Of a DNA stretch of 64,000 nt, positions 35,871 to 48,100 are shown piece by piece. A model generated the notes under the pieces. That model made no database searches, was not told the DNA's origin, and was given only the letters and a program-made list of their open reading frames with translations. The stretch is from Gorsachius magnificus. Its lineage: Eukaryota > Chordata > Aves > Pelecaniformes > Ardeidae. Within the stretch, counting starts at the first letter, position 1. Each line of letters begins with the position of its first letter. The position numbers were made by a program, and so were the translations under genes. The stretch is taken from positions 41,496,590 through 41,560,589 of the forward strand of contig CM067087.1 in NCBI GenBank assembly GCA_034008185.1, written 5' to 3'.

Positions 35871-37691
35871 GGTAACTGCCCATCTCCCATTCTGACAAAA
35901 CTGGGCTCAAGCAGCTTCTGGTGGTGTTTCACAATCATGTGAACAGGCCAGCCTCACAGCCAGAATATTTTTTTTAAGGGTGTATTTTCTGTTCTGAAAT
36001 CTGTTTGTTACTCAGCCATCTCATTTAGGGAAAAAAAACCAGTAAGAGTCAGAAATTAAGTTATTAAAACATAATGTATGCAGCTAGAATTATGCTTAGA
36101 AGGTGAGCACATTAATCTTCGTCAAAATTAATAAAGAATAGTTTTCAAAACTAAAGGTATTGTATGTATGCCGATCACTTTTTTTAAAGAACAATTTCAC
36201 AGAAACTAAAAAAATGGAGCCAGTCAGTTCCATAACCTGAACCTCACTCTTTCTCTAGGCAGGGAGTAAGGTTCAGATTTTTAGAGGTGAGATACTTTGG
36301 GTCCATGTGAAAGTGTTAATTTAAATAAGTGAAATTGCACAAAAAAACAAGAATGAGCTTTTCCTGTTGAATTATAACTGTAAATATAAAGAATGAAATT
36401 GTTTAGGTGACTTGTACAGTGTCAGTTTGCTCAGCATTAAGACTTATTAAGAGGGAAGCCTAGTTAAGGCAGCTCTCGTAATGGGAATTTTAATAATTTA
36501 TCATTTGGATTAAAAACATGGAGTAATATTTGCAGTTGTACTACTGTGCTGGGGAAACTCCATTAGTAAAACCTCCTTCGCTACAGTAATGCTGTCTCAG
36601 ACATATGTTAAGTAAAGGAAAGTCAACCAAACTCTTGAAGCCAAGGTCCTTCAAGTTCACAAGCCATAGTACTGTCATCTCTGGGCACTCATTCCACTTA
36701 AGGAATTTAACTGTTGGGAGGTATGCAGCTACTTGTGAATATTTTTATTTAATTTTCTCTGAATTGCAGACACTCCTCCAGCAAAAGCCTAAAGGAAGAA
36801 GCTGGGCAAGCAACAGGACTGACTTCTGGGAAAGACAGCAACATCTAGAAAAGAAGGGCTGAAAGTATAGTGAATGGTTGCTGTGGTCATGTAGAGGGTG
36901 TGGACCTGTGCTGGACTTGCTGGGCCTATGAAAACCTTTCTTTTCAACAGACCAGTTTGTATGAAAAACCAGAAATTCCTATTGTGCATCATATGAATCT
37001 GAATGAGAACACATCCCATAAGGTTGTTTTATCAACCTCATAAATATTCACCATGACAACCCAGTTTCTAGAGTTACAAGGAACTGTGAATTCATTTTGG
37101 GAATTAGTGTTTATTATAATAATTTGAGTTTGGGGCCCAAATATGTAAATAATTTCTACAGAATTATGATGTTAAAGCTATTTGTTGCTTGTTCTTACAA
37201 AACACCAGTTATGCCACCTGACAGAAGTGAAAGGTTTCTGTTGGCAGAAACTTACCCTTCTAGCAGGATAAATTGCTATTTTAATTAATAGAAATTTTAC
37301 TTACAGTTAAGTTGTGGAATCTTCCTATTTCCATAGTAGTAAAGAGAACAGAGCTTGATAACGAATTTCTTTAAAGGTGAAGTTCTATTAAAAAGTTACC
37401 TGGATTTGGGACTCTTGTCCATGGAAACAGTCTTTCCTCATTAATTTTCATTAAGCTGTTGTATTTACACAGGGCCAGAATGAAAACAAGCCATGTGCAG
37501 CCAAAATGATGCTTGGAACTATTTAAATCCATATTTTTTTCACTTTGCAATGAAGGCTGCTAGAGTTCATAAATTACGTCTGTCTTCTGAATGCATCTGC
37601 TTCCTGGTGGAGAAATCTAAATTAGCACAAAACTTAATTTGTATAAAGATATTTCTAGTTAGATGGAAGTTCACCTTCCTCATTATGGTGT

Positions 37692-37713
37692 AAAAAAAAA
37701 AAAAAAAAAAAAA
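37692..37713. repeat. Poly-A run (22)
   Basis: Uninterrupted run of 22 A followed by a purine-rich stretch (gagggggagg). Nothing to its left was recognised as a processed pseudogene or LINE, so it is listed as a simple repeat. Confidence 0.9.
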
Positions 37714-40700
37714 GAGGGGGAGGAAAAATTCTTTTCAAATCTGCTCTTAAGACCTTTGCAGTGTCCTGGCCATAAATGTTCTTGGGTTTATTTTCGTAGT
37801 ATGTGAGAAATCCTTTTTTCCATTAAAAATGTTTTGAAACGTGATTAGTTTCAAAGAGGACAGAGATGGGCTGCATCTAAAAGTGCTGCTGGTTTCCAGC
37901 TGGAAGGACACTTGTGGACTCTTCTGTACATGGCCAAATTACCCTCACTTTGCTGGATATGCAAGTCCATCACTTGATGTTTGACCAAGGGGTTCAGGAG
38001 TTGTAGCTGTGGGGTGGACTGATGTGCTGGTGCATGAACACAGATGATGAGACTTTTTTAGGGAATATCACTGAAATAATGAAAATAAGTTGCTCCTCTG
38101 GGAGCTTGTCTGCTGATTATTATCCTGGTGCAAAACCTGTGACAAGTTTGAAAGCCTCCAACCTGCGGCAAGCACACTTGGATGGAAGCACTGATGGTGT
38201 AATTACATCAGGAGAGGGGTGGAGATTTGCAATTTTTGCAAGGATCTGCACAATTCATTGCTCCAGGAGTACAGCACAGTGCTGCAGAGAAGGACCCCAT
38301 TACTGTGTGGTTGATGTAAATCCCAATTCCTCTGCAGCAACTGCTTTTCTCATCCCACCAGGATTAAGGACCTGGAAGAGGTGTTAGCATTTCCACTAAA
38401 GTGAATGATTGCTCAGCAGTTGCTTTTCATACATAATTTTAAATACATGGAATTTCTACATATATACACACTACCTACAAAATTGCACTTGAAAGTGAGT
38501 GGTGGGTTTTTTTTTTCTCCTCTTCTCTTTTCCCTTTAGTAAGGGTTCAGAGGATAATTCACAATTTGTCGTAAAAGGCATAATATGAAATTCAGTATTT
38601 ACTTCTGGGCAGACCACTCCAGCCCCTTGGGAGAGCATGCATGGGCAGCCCTAGTCTTTGGGGTTTTTTTTACACAAAGGGGAGGGTCCTGGAGTCCCAT
38701 AGACAGGCATAACTTAATCACTGTGGTTCACTATGTAAAGTAAAACTTAAATCATTGGTTTAAACTCGTGCTTGGGTGTTGTTTCTGATGATAATTTAAA
38801 CCTGCTGTATTTCTTTAAAGTGTATGTCAAGGGAGGGAACTTATTTTTAATGAATCACTTAATAAAAATGGGGTTCTGCTTTTCAGCATGAAGAAAACTT
38901 TAATTCAGAATTGCAGTGTTTTGCGGGGCTATTCATATTAATACTTGCTATGCAGCAAAAGTAACTCAGATAAATGGACAAAATTAGAATGTCTTATTTT
39001 CTCATAAGTACCCTTAATGCGAGGGCCAATTCTTTCACCTTGGGGGAGAGAGAGAATCTCAACTACAGTAAACCTCCTTCGAAGATGCATGGAGCCGTCT
39101 CCCCCTGGGTACCTGTGCCTTCAGCTGGCAGAAGCTATTGAAATGACTTAGGTAGTCTTCACTGCTCTTCATTTCTCCAAATCCAGCCTAGCTAACTCAG
39201 CCAGAGGAAGGAACATGCTGTATTTCTTCTTTTGAAAAGCATCAGCAATATTGTTTACCGTGAGGATTCATCCAGGGTAACTGGATTAAGATGGAGCTTG
39301 TACAGATGTCAGGGACAATTCCTAGACATAATGGAATTAAAGGCTCAGAAAAATGTTTTTAATCAATATTTTTATGTCGCATCCAAATTAAATGCTAGAA
39401 ATGCTTTTTGACATAACTTTCTCTGCTGTGTTTTGGGCTTTGGGATTTTCTCTTCTTTCTTTTTTCTCATCCTAATTCCTTAGGGGAAGCTATCTTGCAA
39501 AGAGCTATAAATATTTGGGAAGAGAAAGAGTGGCATTATAAACAAGTTAGGGTTTCCATTTGCTATTTTTTCTTTTTAATTTTCTGATATCATTAACTGA
39601 TCTGCAGCCCTCCACAGCAATTATACAGCCTACAGCATTGATTTCTTGCATCCAAAATAATTAGGAATGTGCATAGGAATCTTTTGGAATCCTTCTCTAA
39701 CCTAAGGTGACCTTTTAGCTACTGGAATTGCACTGTGTTCATGGTTACTCACTTTCCTTGGCAGGCTAAATGGGTGTTTTTTTAATATTTTCTGTGCTTG
39801 ATTCTGTTATTGTGTTAAAAACTTGTTACATAGCAAATAGCAAAGCTGAAGACTGACCATGAGGAATGTGTTCTGCAGTACCCAAAAGTGTTTTGAAGCA
39901 GATGTGTTGTCTTTTTGTGCGCTCTCTCTGTGCTGAGTGGAGCCATCTGGTTGGCAACTGCTGATGGGTTTGATGGAAGAAGGTTATGTGGGTTGAGTGG
40001 GGTGTCTGGGCAACAGAAGAGGTGGTAACTAAACATGGTGAACCTCAGCACACACAAACTGGGCTGTCTTTAGTTGAGGTCTAGCCAAATCACCTAGGAC
40101 AGGGTGAATATATTGTGAGTAGGTAATACATTGTTGAAAAATTTCTTGGTGATATGTTTGGGTCTTCTCACTGGGATCTGGGGTTGATTGCAAGCACAGC
40201 TCAATGGGCTGAATAATCCTGGTTGGCAACCCAAGGCATGGTGTTGTGGGCACATGGACAGAGGAGGACAAGCAACCCAAGCCCCTTGTCACAGTGATGC
40301 CTGAACTTGAACCCGAGCAGGGCCAGACCCATAGCTAGCTGCAAAACATCAGTCCCACTGCTCTTGCGTAGTCCTCACTCCCTAAAGAGAGAGATCTTAA
40401 TGAAAAAAATAACAAACATTTTCAAAACCATAATGGATGAGTGTTTCTGAATACACAAATGCCATTGATGTGCATTGCCTGGGAAACCCACAGCGGGTCC
40501 TTGCTACATGTGCTGTGGTGGCACTAAGTGCTTAGGTTTTTCTCTATGTAGTTAAATCCATCAATGGATATTAAAATGGGGATTATGCCCTATCTTTGAA
40601 ACCCATCATCAATGTGGAATGACTGTGTTTTAGTTTGGAGATGAAACTCCCCCTGGCTGGAACTTCCTTGGGAGGGTGGAGGAGGTTACGGGTACTGGCG

Positions 40701-43350
40701 GGGCTGGGGAGCTGCAGCTGAATTCATGGAGGGGCCATGGAAACAATTGTTGACTTCATCTGTAAATAAAGACCGAAAAGTCTATTTTTCAAAGCGCTGT
40801 TGAAAAATATCCAAAGGCATAACTACAATTTAGAAATCCAGCATATGCCACAACGTCTCAGCAACATCTCTGGGCAGTGGAGTCATATTTCTATAGATGT
40901 TGCATAAAAGTAGCCATAGCAATGCTAATTTGTGTGTTGTCTAGGGAGCAAACACAGATCATCAGAACAAGACTAATCTCCCTCTGTGTTTTTTCTAATA
41001 AAAAGGAAGAACACTAAATAATTAACATAAACAAATGAAAACTAATTTGCCAATTTTTAATTTTTACCCAATTGCATGATCCATGTTAATGAATAATTTA
41101 CAAGTCCAGAAACCAATATAAAATTAAAATATTTCTCAGGGGTCTGCTGTACATGTTATCTGAGCATCCTATCTGACTGTTCCTTTATATGTATATAAAA
41201 AAAAAAGTAAAAAATAACCCCAGAGAAAACAGCATTCAGCACAAACCAGGCTGTAATAAAAAGAGCTGCAGACTCCAGAGGTTTTACCATTTCCTTGTAG
41301 ACCTGGGATCATTTGTCTGAGGCTGTCTTTGAATTATTCATATAAACTGTAGCTCTTTGCTTTCAGAGATTGAATGCGACCAGCTTCTATCGTATGGTTT
41401 CACATGCTGCTTTTTTGTTTGCATTTAAGTTTTTTATACGGTGCCCTTTATTCAAAGGCTCTGCTGGATGCTGCAGGATTCTATCAGCCACACATTAAAC
41501 ATTAAGAACCTGTATTGTGGTTAATACTGAGGGTTTCACACAGCAAATAAGGGAGCTGGTGGGAGGGTGAGCCGAGGAAACAAGGGAATGTAATAACTGA
41601 AGAGCTAATAAACCTTGGAAATAAAGCCATGGTTCTGCTTTGACTTGGAGTGCTCCCACCAAGGAAAAAGTATTTATTATTTTAGCTCCAAATGCTATGT
41701 GTTGATTTTATGAACCTTCTGCATCCTGATGCCCCAGACCTATGTAAGACTAATAGGACAGTAGATTGACACCGGTGCCTCTATATTAGCATTTTAGTTT
41801 GGATCAGAAGAGCGTCTTTGAAACAGATTTCCCGATTGCCTTCCCTTACTGCACTTAGACTCAGGACCTCTCGCGCTGCAAAAACTGTATTTGTTGTGGC
41901 TGGATCTAAGCTGAGCGCCACTGATGGGTGTTTGCCCCTAGGACCAGGTTGTTGATATCCCCAACTGCTTATTGGGCTATCCGGTTTGCCATGCAGATCT
42001 GCTCCTTTTCCATCCCACTACTTGTTAAGGCAGACATTGCCATGGGTTCAAGCAGGGCATCACACCACACCTTCAACCTCCCCACGAGAAACTTGTGGTG
42101 CTACAGGGGAAGTGCAGTGGTTTGACTTTCCTGCCCCTGCTCATGGCTAATCAAGTCTGAAGATGGCAAAGAGGGAAGGAAACATCGTCTTGGCCTTACT
42201 GGAGCTCCTTAGATCCTGAAATACAACTGTTGATTGCTCTCTTTCTAATTAGAAGGACATATTTTGGGTGTAGCTGTCTGGGCTGGATGACTACATAAGG
42301 CTTTAAATTTTCTTTCCATCTTAGGTGGATGACTTTCTTCTAGTTGTTCTAAGTAAAACTGAAAATGTCCATGTCTGAATATCTTGCCAGCAATATTCTG
42401 GTCAAAACTAAGGCAGCTCTATGGGATCTTGTTTTTGAGGAAAGAATTTCCTTTGGTTATCTTTATTTTCCTCCTCCGTAGCTCAAGGACAGAATTTTCC
42501 AAGTATTACTTTAACTTCATTTTAACCATCAAATAGCAGCATCCTTATGTAAAGCATTGTGACCTTACTGTCATGAGATGAGTAGCATCCAAAACTGGCA
42601 ACCATCTTAAGCTACTCCTCTGTGCTTCACTTGCCTAGAGTCAGGCATATAGAAAACTGCCCTGTCTCTCCATTTTCAACATTTACTGGCTCTGCTAGTT
42701 GTTGAGATAAGAATGAAGATCTAAATCAAGGAATAATAACAAAGAATGGAGAGTTATCTAAGAGATTACAGAAGACTAAATGGAAAAGAGGAAACTCTGG
42801 CTTATAGCTTAGTTTATTTATGTGGTTTAGAACCAATGATTCAACATGATTCATCCTGCAGATAAAGAATAGATTTGGGACAAATTCTCTATGGTCCAGG
42901 CTAATTAGTACTTTGTTTACACTACGGTAACAGCCCTCCAGAATCTGGACTTCAACAAATAGCTCGGTAACTGCAGCCAAGCACTGATAGGGATGTTCTT
43001 GGCTCAATACTTTGGAGTGATATTAGAAGATATGACAGAACCCTGCTGTGTATCCTGATAGTCATACTGTGATATGGAGATACTACATCAAAGGCAGTCT
43101 TGAGTACTTGCCAAGAGAAAGCACATTTTGTAGCCCACTCCTGCAACACCAGCTGAAGGTTTGTGTGACTCACCCTGCGAGAGTCAAAAGCCCAGGCTCT
43201 ACTTCTCATAGCGAAGGCTGAAGCTTGATACATGTAACACTAAGAAAGACTTCAGACATGCTGAAGTTCATCCTAATCCTAGGCAGCAAATTAACAAATC
43301 CTATTTAACATGAAAAATCTAAGCAGATGCTCAAGCACTAGCTGGAGCAG

Positions 43351-43427
43351 GAGGTTTGGTTTGTGGTGGGGTTTTTTTGGTTTTGGTGGTTTTTTGGGGG
43401 GTGTGGTGGTTTGTTTTTTTTTTTTAA
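43351..43427 (+). repeat. G/T-rich low-complexity tract
   Basis: A strongly strand-biased stretch consists almost only of G and T: ggtttggtttgtggtgggg, then ggttttggtggttttttgggggg, then gtgtggtggtttg, and a T12 run. Many GG/GGGG runs are separated by short T loops. The minus-strand open frame overlapping it is an artefact of low complexity. Confidence 0.85.
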
Positions 43428-45152
43428 CTGGGACCTTTGTGGTGGATTCAAGTCCAAACTGGGTAGATTAAACTTGCCTTGAAAACCCTCCCAGCATACC
43501 TTCTTCTGGGGCTTGCCCAGGACATAGTTCTTCTGTATCTTTCCAGGAACCAGTGACTTTCCTGGGAGCTGCTTTTGCAATTAGTTTGGTATCTTGACGA
43601 GTTTTGGAACACAATGAAGGCAATAAGAATAGCATTTACTTGGCAAATCTCATTCTGGTCATGGCTGGGACATGTAGCTGACTTGCAATGGATGGAGAAA
43701 TGCATACAAGTCTTTGCTGAATCTTAAATGCTTAATTAGTCACCATGTATTAGACCCTGATATAGCAGATCACTGAACTTGACAGAAGTAAGGTATAAAT
43801 GTTAACGTTTATACTAACATTGTAATGCAAAGATGTTGAAAATGAGCTATTCAAGTGCTTAATGTTCTTCATTAAAACACGGTAGTAGCACCAATAACCA
43901 GCTCTTAAACAGCTTGTAAAGGCTAGTATAGTAGCAGTCTTTAAACAGTAATGTCCAGTTACAAAAGTTATGAGGAAATCTTTTTCTTTGTGGCCTGGAA
44001 ATGTGCTTTTTCTGATGCTTTTCAAAGAATCATAGGCCTGTTCAGAAAAACATCTGTGCATGATTGCAAGTACTCTAGTATTTTATCATTACGTGTTCAA
44101 CTGCAGTGGAATCTTTTGAGTAAGAAAAATCCTGCCAATGCTATCTCCCTCTTGATAAGCTCCGGCTGTGAGAAGCAGACCAAAACATTTGCTGGGCGAG
44201 AGAGAGTAGAAGAAAGCTCTTCTAACCTGCAAATGAGTTTCATTGGGTTTTCCCTGCTGATGGGTATCAGGTTAGAAACATAACTTCTGGAAAAGCACTT
44301 GCAGCTCGTTGTAGCCAGCTATTTCATTGCTGCTAATCAGATTTGTAAAGTGCCATCCTGATGTTTATCTGCTCCAGGTGAAAAACATCGCTGCAGCACA
44401 CGGGATGCAGTTGCTAAGCAACTGCCTTCAATTAAAACATCTTTTTAGATATCTGCAGTATATGAGAAATTAGATTTAACTCCTCAGGAGCTCAAACAAG
44501 AGCAACCTCTGAACCTAGTGGATACTGCTATAGATCCTTCCTCCTTTACATCAATGGGTTGCTGTCACTTTGCCTATAATATAAAGCTTGGGAGTGTTAT
44601 TTTATTTCTCTCAAGGTTAGCAATGTGACTCCTGCAAGTGCTTCTCATTAAATATTTTTAGAGTTGCAGGCATCTTGCTAATGCCAGACAACTCTGAGGC
44701 AGGAGAGAGGCTTGAACCAACCTCTGACCTCAGGATGAACTTTTCAAAACAGTTTCAAGCTTAGATTTTGAAAGGAGTTCGCCACTTCTGCCCATCACTG
44801 CCACCTGCCTCTGCTCCATCAGCCCTGGTCCATGGTCGTCGTAGCCAGTCCCTTCCTCTTGCTCCGAATGACTGCAGCACGGACAGGCTGTTTTCATGCT
44901 CTGACTCTGCAATGCACACCTTCATGTAAAAGCTTGGAAGCACAGCTTTTGCTTCCTACACAGCACAGGCTCCTCGGGTTTCCTCCTAGAAGGTGTTTAT
45001 GGGGAAGTGCTGTCATTTTTAGCATGCTGTTTTGAAGCCTTCCTACAGCTGGAGTAGAAATATGAAGGGATTTCTTTTACAAACAAGAAATATTTCCTGC
45101 CCGATTTTGTGATATCCTAAATTCCCTGGCTGTTTATTGTTTGTGAAAGATT

Positions 45153-45169
45153 AAAAAAAAAAAAAAAAA
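45153..45169. repeat. Poly-A run (17)
   Basis: Run of 17 A followed by gagag in intron 1. No associated retroposon was recognised. Confidence 0.9.
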
Positions 45170-48100
45170 GAGAGCACTTGGGAGGTAAAGTTACCCCTGA
45201 AGGATGAGGAGGGACTGGAAACACAAGAATAAGCAGCCTTTTACATTGGGAAATTCAATAATGGTAAACTCTGAAAGTCCTCTTTTCTAATCTCCGAAGT
45301 GCTCAGGTGCCTACATTTTGTTGAAAACTCATACAATCTGAGTGCTTTTTCTTGTATCCGGTGAAAAATCACATCTGAGCTGTTTCTCTCCTAAGCTCCC
45401 AGGTAGGATCATGGCTCTGGTGTGGGAGATGTTTCACATGCATTTGGAGTCTACCTCAAGCATTTGGTTAGGACCTGCGTAGTCTTTGGAGAAGCCCAGA
45501 CAAAGCCAGAGTAGTCCCCTGCTTTTTTGAAATAATCTCCTAATCACTTTTCTGGATAAAAGTGAGCCTCCTGAAGGTAGTGTTGGAAGCTTGAAAGTAT
45601 TGGAAGCAGTAGATAGTATTGGAAGCTTCTACACGCTGGATTTCAGAAGTTGACACTAAGAAGCACAAATACAGAAAAGCAGCGAACATCTGTTTCATTA
45701 TATTTCTACAAAGTCTGGTGCCTTTGCTCTTTCTGCCCTGGTGAAACACCCAATGCTCAGCATCCCCTAGTACCTCCAATTACATAACAGAAATAACTTG
45801 AATACTGAATAGCAGTGGAAATTTAGCATAAGCTGTGTAGTAACCAAATCCTAGCTTTTTAAATTAAATAACTTTGTATACCTTTTGGGCTTTTTTAGCA
45901 CTTGGGGTTTTTCTTGCTATTTACAAAAAAAAAGTCCACTGCTGCTGAACAGAGTAACCCACAATTTGCAATTATATTAAATTTTTATGCAGAAAATTAG
46001 ATAGGTGGGTTGTGATGGGTATACTTGCTCTGAAACCTGCTATGTTCTGTGATTATTTTTTTTCTCTGGGATTCATATAGCTATAGCTAATGTGTGAAAA
46101 ACACAACTGAGTAGTTTTGTAATTTGCCTCTGAGACTAATCTGTGGCCATCTTTTTAATGGGATTGTAAATTACATGCACTTTATAAAGGGACTACAGTA
46201 GAGTGAACAATTGTGTTAATGACTCTTATCAAGAGATTAACTAGGAAGGCAGGGTGTAGAAGATTAGGTTATTTCACCTGTGAGATTGCCAAGGGAACAT
46301 CTTTATGACTTGTCTAATTAGCTCAGTACCATTTTAGAGTGGTCCCCAGCAGTGCTACAAAAGTTAGAGGAATTTCTGCTGTGATCCCCCTCTTAAATTG
46401 CACTGTGACTGTTTCTGATTGCATTGGGGTGAAATGCCAGGGCATAAACAGTCTCCTTTTTTTTGTTGTTGTTTTAGAAGGAGCTTAAAGAAAATCACTT
46501 AGCAAGGTGCTCTATGCACATGAAGCCTCGTACATGTGGTGACATTCTGCCAGCACGAGGTCCCTACCTTGATAAGTTTGCTACCCAGTTTGCATGCAGC
46601 AAGCTGGGAACTGAAGAGAAGAAAAAAGAAAAATAAAAATCCCTGCTGGATTAAACTGATGAGGTTTTGTGAGAGGTTATTAGTTGGAGCTGTTGGCTTG
46701 TGCAAGAACAGTAGCTGATAGGGAGCCCATGTTGGTTCCCTGGCCTACAGCTCAGCTCTGGCAAGGTGGTAATGATATATGGATGCAGGGTGCTCTTACC
46801 TCAATCCTAAAATGCTTTCAGAGTTGGGATCCAAGCACAGGCCATGGCATTTGCTTTAGCCTAGATAGCCCTTTTGCTAATCTCCCTACTGATTTAATTG
46901 GCCTGTGCGTGCCTCTTAGTGTAATTATGCCCATCCTGAAAATGAATACAATGCAGATATGCTTCTTGAGAGTGCTGAGGAAGCTTTATGAAAGTTAGAT
47001 CTGCACAGAAAAAATGCAAGTCCTTTGTTCCTGCTGAACTTCTGGGGTGTAATGTCTGGAGTGGATGATGAGGGACGTTGGCTAGGCTCAATGCAGGGTG
47101 TTGTCCTGCTGGAGGGACTTGGCTTTGGAGGACTGTGTCTCTGTTTCTGCAGCTGTAATGATCTATATGGCTGAGCAGTTGCTGGCTGCTAAATAAAAAA
47201 TATTTTCCGCTTGTATTAGAAAATATCATATTGTATGATCAAGAGATGGTGGGGATGGAAAGGAAGGTAGCATAGGGATGGAGACTGACATAACTTGTGT
47301 CTCTAGCAAGTACAGCTCAGCTGGCACATTAATAAGTGGATTGCTGGTTTCTTGGTGTGCTTGCATAGTTATAAGCATCTGAATGAGTGAGTAGTTTCAT
47401 TATTATCAGCATGGAAAAGCTATTTTTCATGTTGAAGACAAACACAAGGGTGTTTGGTGGAAATTACAGTATACATAAAGATTAAGACCCTGATCAAAAC
47501 TGCTCGGTCTGTAGTTCATCATAACAGAGAAAATAGTGTTTCTGTTTCTGTGAATGCACATGTTTTCCCATGAACCTAAAATCCGTAGATGCGGCTGATC
47601 TTCTCCAGAGTACTCTACCAGAGATTTCATGTGGCTCCTAACTGTGCTGGCACCTCTCACTCATGTGCCTTGCAGGAGAGGGACCATGTTAGTGACAGTG
47701 TCTTAAACACCTGAAAATGGGAGCAAAGCACAGTGGCCTGTGTGGTCAGGCTGTCTGGGAACTGGTGGGCACCTCTGGGGACCCAGTGTTGCTCCTTGAT
47801 GCTGTGGCTGAGGACAAAGGTCCTGTAAAAAGAGCAGCTACAATGGCATGGAAAGGCTTGATGAGCCAGGTCATGCTGGGGCCATCTTCCTTGGCAGCCT
47901 CCTCTATGGACGCCCATCCACACTCATCTCGGCTCGGATTGCTTCTGCCTTACCTCTGTCGTCACCGTCCTGGCACAGGGATGCCTGTCCTGCCCAGGGA
48001 TGGGTATTCCCATGCATGCAGTATTGGAGGGCAAAGTGTCCCGGCATTAAATCCCTGGCAGGTGCATTGTCCAAGCAAAGGCTGTCTCTGTGAAGTTGAT

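Noticed and set aside
37692..37713. Poly-A run as the tail of a processed pseudogene
   Set aside because: The sequence to its left shows no coding similarity and no flanking duplication was seen.
42726..43233. Two adjacent minus-strand open frames that might be a broken gene
   Set aside because: Peptides were not recognisable and no shared family or retroposon signal (poly-A, target duplication) was found.
43338..43705. Minus-strand open frames with Pro/Lys/Gln-rich peptides
   Set aside because: Part of the composition comes from the G/T-rich low-complexity tract. No domain is visible and the frames overlap each other.
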